DNA of 10,316 nucleotides, taken from positions 1 to 10,316 of the forward strand of contig CAZQFQ010000044.1 in the NCBI GenBank assembly GCA_964592725.1, in the 5' to 3' direction. The stretch's first letter is position 1. Each line of letters opens with the position of its first letter. A model generated the notes under the pieces. It saw only the letters and a list, made by a program, of their open reading frames with translations, made no database searches and was not told the origin of the DNA. Shown here one piece after another: positions 8,401 through 10,316 of the stretch. This DNA is from PALSA-1336 sp964592725. Its GTDB lineage: Bacteria > Patescibacteriota > Doudnabacteria > UBA920. A program made the position numbers and the translations under genes.

Positions 8401-10316
8401 GTCTTACCGTGACCGGCACAACCGCTATTGATACTGATGCCATCACGACAAGCGGCAACCAGGAATATTACGGCAATGTTACCTTAGGGGAATCTGCAGC
8501 TCTTAACGCCGCTACTATTATAATCGATAGCTCAGCAACTTTTAATCCTAACACGCACCAACTTAGTGGCAGTGGGACTGTAGATGTTTACGGTACGCTT
8601 TTGGTAGATGCGGGGACCTTTGGCGCTAATTACGGCGGCACTTTCACCCTGGACCTTGAACCCGGTTCAACAGTAAATTATTCCGGCACCGGCGGCCAGG
8701 ATATCGACCCTACTTTATCCTATTCCAATCTGGTTACTTCAGGCAGCGGAGATAAGATACTTGATGGGGATACTACAACTGTCAATCTTACTGTTGGCAG
8801 CGGCACTGATTTAGATGGCGGGTATTCTGTTACTGTGACCGGTAACGCTGAATTTTATGGCACAGTTGGTTGTGAGGTTCCTTTAACCAGTCTTTCTGTG
8901 GATGGAACTACTACTATCAACGGCGGTTCAGTGATGACCACCGGCGGCCAGACCTATAACGGCGCAGTGACCCTTAGTGCTGATGCCACTTTAACCGACA
9001 GCAGTCTCGACGGAATTGATTTCGGCGCAACCGTAGACGGCGCTCATAACCTGACCATTGACGGCAATGCTGAATTTGACGGTGTGGTAGGCATTACTAC
9101 TGCTGTTTTAAAAAGTCTTACTGTGACTGGCACAACCGATATTAATACCACAGCCATCAAGACCACCGGCGGCCAGACCTATGAGAGCGCGGTTACTTTA
9201 GACACAAATACTACCTTAATCGGCGAGAACATTGACTTCGTTAGCACCTTAGACGGAGCGTTTGCCCTTATTATTAATGACAGTGGCCCCACCACATTTG
9301 GCGATGTGGTAGGCGGGAATGCGCATTTAGCTTCTTTGATCATTAATGATCCGTCGAATCCGATCCCCACCACTGATATTAATGCGGACATTACGACCAC
9401 AGGTACTCAGACCTATAATAACCGTGTGGTTTTAGGAAATGATGTCACATTAACGGGTACAGGTATTATTTTCAACAATACTGTGGATTCCGATGCAACC
9501 GCCAGGTCTTTGACAATTGCCGGTAATGCTGAATTTGACGATGTGGTGGGGGGCACTGCTCCTTTAAACAATCTTACCGTGACCGGCACAACAGATATTC
9601 ATACTACAGCCATCACAACCACCGGTGACCAGGAATACGACGGCGATGTTACCTTAGAGAGATCCGCAACGCTCACATCAGGCGGGACTATTACAATCGG
9701 CAGCTTAGCAACTTTTGATCCTGACGGACATACAGTTACTGGCGTTGGGATAGTAGATGTCTCTGGTACTCTTATGGTAGATGCAACAACCTTTGACGGT
9801 AATTATGCGGGTACTTTTATTGATGCCTTAGGCGCTGGAAATACCTCAACAGTAAATTATTCCGGCACTGGCGCCCAATCTATTGACCATACTTTATTCT
9901 ATTACAATTTGGTTACTTCAGGCAGTGGCGATAAGACGCTTGATGGTCCGATTACAGCAGGGCACAATCTTACCGTTGGCGGCGGCACCAATTTAAAAGG
10001 CGGCACAGACACGACTCTTGGTGTGACGGGCAACGCCTATCTCAATGGGACAGTAGGTTCTGGCACTGCTTTAACAAGTCTTGATATTGGCGGAACTACT
10101 CAAATCAACGGCGGTTCAGTAACGACTAGTGGCCACCAAACCTATGAGAGCGCGGTTACTTTAGGCGCAAATGCTACCTTAACCGGCGATAACATTGATT
10201 TTGTCAGCACCTTGGACGGAGCGTATGTCCTTACTATTGATGACAGCGGCCCCACCACATTTGGCGATGTGGTAGGCGGGAATGCACCTTTAGCTTCTTT
10301 GATCATTAATGAGCCG
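2409..10316 (+). CDS. Giant TpsA exoprotein (filamentous haemagglutinin-like), 3' end outside window
   Basis: One uninterrupted frame of 2,636 codons runs to the last base with no stop, so the protein is larger than this and its C-terminus is unseen. Residues 1-27 are a signal peptide (TPTKR, hydrophobic core, ASA/NP). Residues 28 to about 310 form the TPS secretion domain of the haemagglutination-activity family. It shows NGQLFLVN (103-110), NTNGIIFG (110-117), then repeated N-x-G-x-I-x-A, GGYVALL and GSIALASG strands typical of a right-handed beta-helix. Residues about 340-653 are beta-rich but not clearly periodic. From base 4368 the protein is a two-tier Thr/Gly/Asp-rich repeat array. By family knowledge it is exported by Sec, passed through the adjacent TpsB and displayed or released as a fibre, most often an adhesin. 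No enzymatic or toxin domain and no RGD is visible in this part. I found one cysteine only (Cys2155). Translation starts at ATG 2409, which is supported by the signal peptide; there is no Shine-Dalgarno. The passenger's target cannot be told from sequence. Confidence 0.93.
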   Translation, partial: MSFHTPTKRIFFAASFLFFGLTLNASANPSGMTVVTGNAVSVSTGNTTTITTTSNKTIANFSGGFNIAANETTAINQPGASSAFLGRDVSGNPSAILGTLSSNGQLFLVNTNGIIFGRGAQVNAPAIIASTLDIANNDFLNGNYNFYKNGGNSYIINQGRIAAQPGGYVALLSQAVNNQGVILADSGSIALASGNKMTIALDSQNQISVTVDEAVQSEVIGPDGQQIKSAINNSGTIQANGGKVVLTAQVMNDVFDYAVNNSGVVAAGSIQNNGGVIELTASGAPVINTGSMTASVVKINVQNANFINQGSIVASLLSGQSNTGNVLINAVNILQAGLIAADAQIDITAIGAIETADPTTNSNPSSVPLSNLIKGDQVTLIAKQFGSPDVPLNIDGNNIDITLTQGDINIGSSLVTNSSINLRAPPTGPPSGIVSISYNSDTNLVLNAANGSINVAPQVEIAANNLTLTAQDGIDSLGSITAFGTLTLLSPGDIYSLGSLQSANLYERGYTFKIGGIFDPGQADIENTDGALEFTSNTNVGPGTSYTSPIEDSGSIIIDANVTLTLTGDTTFQAGRAFTMDAGSEIDGGGYDLSIIAGSSSSLGIIEDVNRLTLSNSASITFSLNAGISVTSLIVNEDVTVNPNGNTITADTADISGTLLVDQPLFSGNYIFTTTTLETGSTVNYSGTGGQTIDHTLSYYNLVTSGSDDKTLDGDTTVAGNLTVGGGTDLDGGYSLTVTGNAEFDGTVGSDGSLTSLSVGGTTAINGGLVNTTGGQTYNGAVTLGATTSLTGTNIHFVSTLDGAYDLTIHESGTTTFGGVVGGMHPLSSLFVDDMPPASTDINANITTTGAQNYYNPIVLTGDVKLTGNGITFYSTVDSNTGAEGLEISDSGTTTFSEPVGWNSSLSYLTVDHTTAGTTDIETDITTTGGPQTYGNNVTLFGNVTLDATTVTIGAHSTFDPSGNTVTGTGTLDVYGTLLVDAPTFSGNYSGFTTTLETGSTVNYSGTGGQDIDSTLSYYNLVTSGSDDKTLDGDTTVAGNLTVGGGTDLDGGYSLTVTGNAEFDGTVGSDGSLTSLSVGGTTAINGGLVDTTSGAGGPQTYNGAVTLGASTILNGTGIDFVSTLDGAYDLTINDGGTTTFGGAVGRTTPLADLDVVPTTEIDINGGLVKTTGGQAYEGAVLLGAKTILIDSSPYGVDFLLTVDGAYNLTIVGDAEFDGVVGGNTSLNNLTVTGTTAIDTTAITTNDTQTYKGAVTLETDITLTGSTVTFDGLLDGASNLYIKANAVFTKAVGGGDSLDSLYVNGTSAINGGSVSTGTGTQEYNGNVTLGANTTLTGSMVTFDGTVDSVTATPHQIAYSLDITGDAEFDDAVGGTHELSELSVSGTTEIDGGLVTTTGAQTYGDAVTLGVTTTTILNGINIDFVGTLDGAVDLIINDSGTTTFAQTVGGVTPLASLTINDPISGGIVIGTEAGLDPAINTSGDQYYGKPVILESDSTLSSTGNITFASTLNGGYNLTIGDTTTTLTFVGAVGGITPLASLDVYAHNIAINGGSVATSGTQTYDNGVTLGSDTTLTGSTITFVGLLDSYSTTPYSLSIIGDVEFDGPVGGTNELSELSVSGTSAIDGGSVTTSGTQTYSGNVTLGAVTTLTGTIITIGPLATFDPGVYQVIGSGTVDVYGTLLVDAATFGANYGGSFALDLETGSTVNYSGTGGIQGIASALSYYNLVTSGSGEMTLDGDTTVLGNLTVGSGTNLDGFHALSVTGNAYIYGTVGGNSAPLTSLDIEGTTDINGGSVITTGGQTYEGPVTLSGTVGLSGSLVDFKSRLDGASDLTIYGNAEFDGVVGGRVALKSLMVTGTTNIATPAITTTGLQTYEGEVTLNAETVDLMETDSAKSVAFWSTLNGSFDLTITGNVWFYEAVGNIGSGLNSLTVTGATYIYDAITTSGNQTYKGGVTLYGASDLSGNLVDFKSTLDGIYDLTIHGNAEFDNEVGVGAALASLTVTGTTAIDTDAITTSGNQEYYGNVTLGESAALNAATIIIDSSATFNPNTHQLSGSGTVDVYGTLLVDAGTFGANYGGTFTLDLEPGSTVNYSGTGGQDIDPTLSYSNLVTSGSGDKILDGDTTTVNLTVGSGTDLDGGYSVTVTGNAEFYGTVGCEVPLTSLSVDGTTTINGGSVMTTGGQTYNGAVTLSADATLTDSSLDGIDFGATVDGAHNLTIDGNAEFDGVVGITTAVLKSLTVTGTTDINTTAIKTTGGQTYESAVTLDTNTTLIGENIDFVSTLDGAFALIINDSGPTTFGDVVGGNAHLASLIINDPSNPIPTTDINADITTTGTQTYNNRVVLGNDVTLTGTGIIFNNTVDSDATARSLTIAGNAEFDDVVGGTAPLNNLTVTGTTDIHTTAITTTGDQEYDGDVTLERSATLTSGGTITIGSLATFDPDGHTVTGVGIVDVSGTLMVDATTFDGNYAGTFIDALGAGNTSTVNYSGTGAQSIDHTLFYYNLVTSGSGDKTLDGPITAGHNLTVGGGTNLKGGTDTTLGVTGNAYLNGTVGSGTALTSLDIGGTTQINGGSVTTSGHQTYESAVTLGANATLTGDNIDFVSTLDGAYVLTIDDSGPTTFGDVVGGNAPLASLIINEP
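2490..3338 (+). other. TPS secretion domain of the TpsA protein
   Basis: Residues 28-310 begin with SGMTVVTGNAVSVSTGN and the N-rich strand SNKTIANFSGGFNI, go through NGQLFLVN and NTNGIIFG, and continue as short beta-helix turns (INQGRIAAQPGGYVALL, VNNQGVILADSG, INNSGTIQANGGKVVL). This matches the haemagglutination-activity N-terminal domain, the part recognised by TpsB POTRA domains. The usual NPNGI motif reads NTNGI here. The far boundary is approximate. Confidence 0.85.
3430..4367 (+). other. Non-periodic beta-rich region between TPS domain and repeats
   Basis: About 313 residues with short hydrophobic strands alternating with Asn/Gly/Ser turns (ITLTQGDINIGS, LVLNAANGSINV, NNLTLTAQDGIDSLGS). 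It lacks the GxQxY landmark of the later array. A segment near 3919-4080 (YERGYTFKIGG, DPGQADIE, PGTSY) is less strand-like and may be a loop or small inserted domain. The end (ITFSLNAG, VTVNPNGN) already resembles the segment that precedes each later long module. I recognise no named domain beyond generic beta-helix. Confidence 0.5.
4368..4655 (+). repeat. Long module A of the exoprotein (96 residues)
   Basis: First copy of the module with ordered landmarks DISGTLLVD, GNY, ETGSTVNYSGTGGQ, LSYYNLVTSGS, KTLDGDTTV, GNLTVGGGTDLDGG and GNAEFDGTVG. Motifs of the kind YSGTGGQ.I...YYNLV.SGS are, from memory, common in large bacterial beta-strand-repeat adhesins. It introduces the first block of short units. 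Confidence 0.85.
4503..4693 (+). repeat. 191-bp perfect direct repeat, copy 1
   Basis: The sequence is identical at every base to 5460-5650, an offset of 957 bases (319 codons, in frame). It spans YYNLVTSGS to the start of the following short unit. Similarity continues on both sides with scattered substitutions, so this is a recently duplicated or converted core within modules A and B. Confidence 0.95.
4656..5324 (+). repeat. Short-unit block 1 (3 units)
   Basis: Three copies of the short unit with Gln landmarks at 4734, 4962 and 5202, spaced 228 and 240 bases. Units 1 and 2 carry the SGTTTF strand. Unit 3 runs into the block-ending strand pair VTIGAHSTFDPSGN that leads into module B. Confidence 0.85.
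5325..5612 (+). repeat. Long module B of the exoprotein (96 residues)
   Basis: Second copy of the GTLLVD/STVNYSGTG/YYNLVTSGS module, the same length as module A and identical to it at DNA level over its last two thirds. The first third (DVYGTLLVDAPTFSGNY) is more like modules C and D than A, which suggests gene conversion of the shared core rather than simple whole-module copying. Confidence 0.85.
5460..5650 (+). repeat. 191-bp perfect direct repeat, copy 2
   Basis: This is the exact partner of 4503-4693. The first mismatches flanking it are at 5459 (T against C) and 5651 (C against T); the next 30 bases remain nearly identical. Confidence 0.95.
5613..7430 (+). repeat. Short-unit block 2 (8 units)
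   Basis: This is the longest block, with Gln landmarks at 5703, 5928, 6150, 6366, 6603, 6855, 7083 and 7308; spacing is 216-252 bases, always a multiple of three. Units 7-8 of the array and units 10-11 resemble each other in special details (a DS.....TP...YSL insertion, then NELSELSVSGT or HELSELSVSGT), offset by 705-717 bases. The block therefore probably grew by internal duplication of about three units. It ends with IITIGPLATFDPG before module C. Confidence 0.85.
7431..7724 (+). repeat. Long module C of the exoprotein (98 residues)
   Basis: Third copy: DVYGTLLVDAATFGANYGG, ETGSTVNYSGTGG, LSYYNLVTSGSGE, GNLTVGSGTNLDG, GNAYIYGTVGG. It has two extra residues after STVNYSGTGG compared with A and B. 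The GANYGG segment is shared with module D only. Confidence 0.85.
7725..8582 (+). repeat. Short-unit block 3 (4 units)
   Basis: Gln landmarks are at 7806, 8019, 8247 and 8460, spaced 213, 228 and 213 bases. All units use the GNAEF-type strand (GNAEFDG, GNVWFYE, GNAEFDN) and none uses GTTTF. The last unit has QEYYGNVTL and ends in IIIDSSATFNPN before module D. Confidence 0.85.
8583..8870 (+). repeat. Long module D of the exoprotein (96 residues)
   Basis: Fourth copy: DVYGTLLVDAGTFGANYGG, EPGSTVNYSGTGGQ, LSYSNLVTSGSGDK, NLTVGSGTDLDGG, GNAEFYGTVG. Closest to module C at its start and to A and B at its end (DLDGGYSVTVTGNAEF). The only cysteine found in the protein, Cys2155 (8871-8873), directly follows it. 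Confidence 0.85.
8871..9755 (+). repeat. Short-unit block 4 (4 units)
   Basis: Gln landmarks are at 8949, 9174, 9408 and 9630, spaced 225, 234 and 222 bases. The second unit is nearly the same as the one at the window end (perfect identity 9285-9322 with 10248-10285, offset 963). The last unit has QEYDGDVTL and ends in TITIGSLATFDPDG before module E. Confidence 0.85.
9756..10058 (+). repeat. Long module E of the exoprotein (101 residues)
   Basis: Fifth and most divergent copy: DVSGTLMVDATTFDGNY, NTSTVNYSGTGAQ, LFYYNLVTSGSGDK, then TLDGPITAGHNLTVGGG and NLKGG in place of DLDGG, then GNAYLNGTVG. It has several single-residue insertions relative to A-D. Confidence 0.8.
10059..10316 (+). repeat. 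Short-unit block 5 (at least 1 unit, cut by window end)
   Basis: One landmark (Gln codon at 10137) is followed by a GPTTF-type unit ending in ASLIINEP, where the window stops. The match to block 4's second unit implies that the array continues beyond the window with more units. Confidence 0.8.

Noticed and set aside
4368..10316. CRISPR array, satellite DNA or mobile-element repeats
   Set aside because: The repeats are long, diverged, in frame and coding, with all measured spacings multiples of three; no short identical repeats with unique spacers, no transposase and no terminal inverted repeats.
4368..10316. RTX-type calcium-binding repeats
   Set aside because: Asp/Gly-rich stretches occur (DLDGG, LDGDTT), but the nonapeptide GGxGxDxUx pattern in tandem is absent.

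Overview
The window holds a compact two-partner secretion (TPS, type Vb) locus of a Gram-negative (outer-membrane) bacterium. Three genes lie on the + strand: a small exported single-POTRA protein (71-466), a complete TpsB/FhaC/ShlB-family outer-membrane transporter (563-2308), and the first 2,636 codons of a very large TpsA exoprotein (2409 to the window end, no stop reached). I see no tRNA, rRNA, mobile element or CRISPR. Moderate GC, giant low-complexity surface proteins and a TPS domain with the GGYVALL signature would fit an uncultivated lineage such as Omnitrophota or a deltaproteobacterium-like group. That taxonomic guess is inference and weak.

Layout. 1-70: leader of gene 1, with a textbook Shine-Dalgarno GGAGGT just before a TTG start. 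467-562: intergenic region with a hairpin followed by a sigma70-like promoter. 2309-2408: A/T-rich intergenic region with a second TTGACA-type promoter. From 2409 on everything is one open frame: signal peptide, TPS secretion domain (about residues 28-310), a non-periodic beta-rich stretch (to about 4367), then a two-tier repeat array that fills the rest of the window.

Repeat array. Twenty copies of a 71-84-residue unit (landmark G-x-Q-[TE]-Y-x-x-x-V-x-L) are grouped in blocks of 3, 8, 4, 4 and at least 1. Each block is preceded by a distinct module of about 96 residues (landmarks GTLLVD, STVNYSGTG, YYNLVTSGS, NLTVG), present five times. Modules A and B share 191 bp of perfect DNA identity, so the array has been remodelled recently. 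All length differences I measured between units are multiples of three and the frame never breaks, so the array looks like a working gene.

How the genes work together. By the known TPS mechanism, TpsA crosses the inner membrane by Sec, its N-terminal TPS domain binds the periplasmic POTRA domains of TpsB, and the chain passes through the TpsB barrel and folds outside as a beta-helix fibre, usually an adhesin. The less usual component is the small protein encoded first. It is little more than a signal peptide, a helix and one POTRA domain that aligns without gaps to POTRA1 of the TpsB next door. It may be an accessory periplasmic chaperone or receptor, or a remnant of a duplicated tpsB. I found no clearly new system. 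The stand-alone POTRA and the hierarchical repeat array are the points most worth following.
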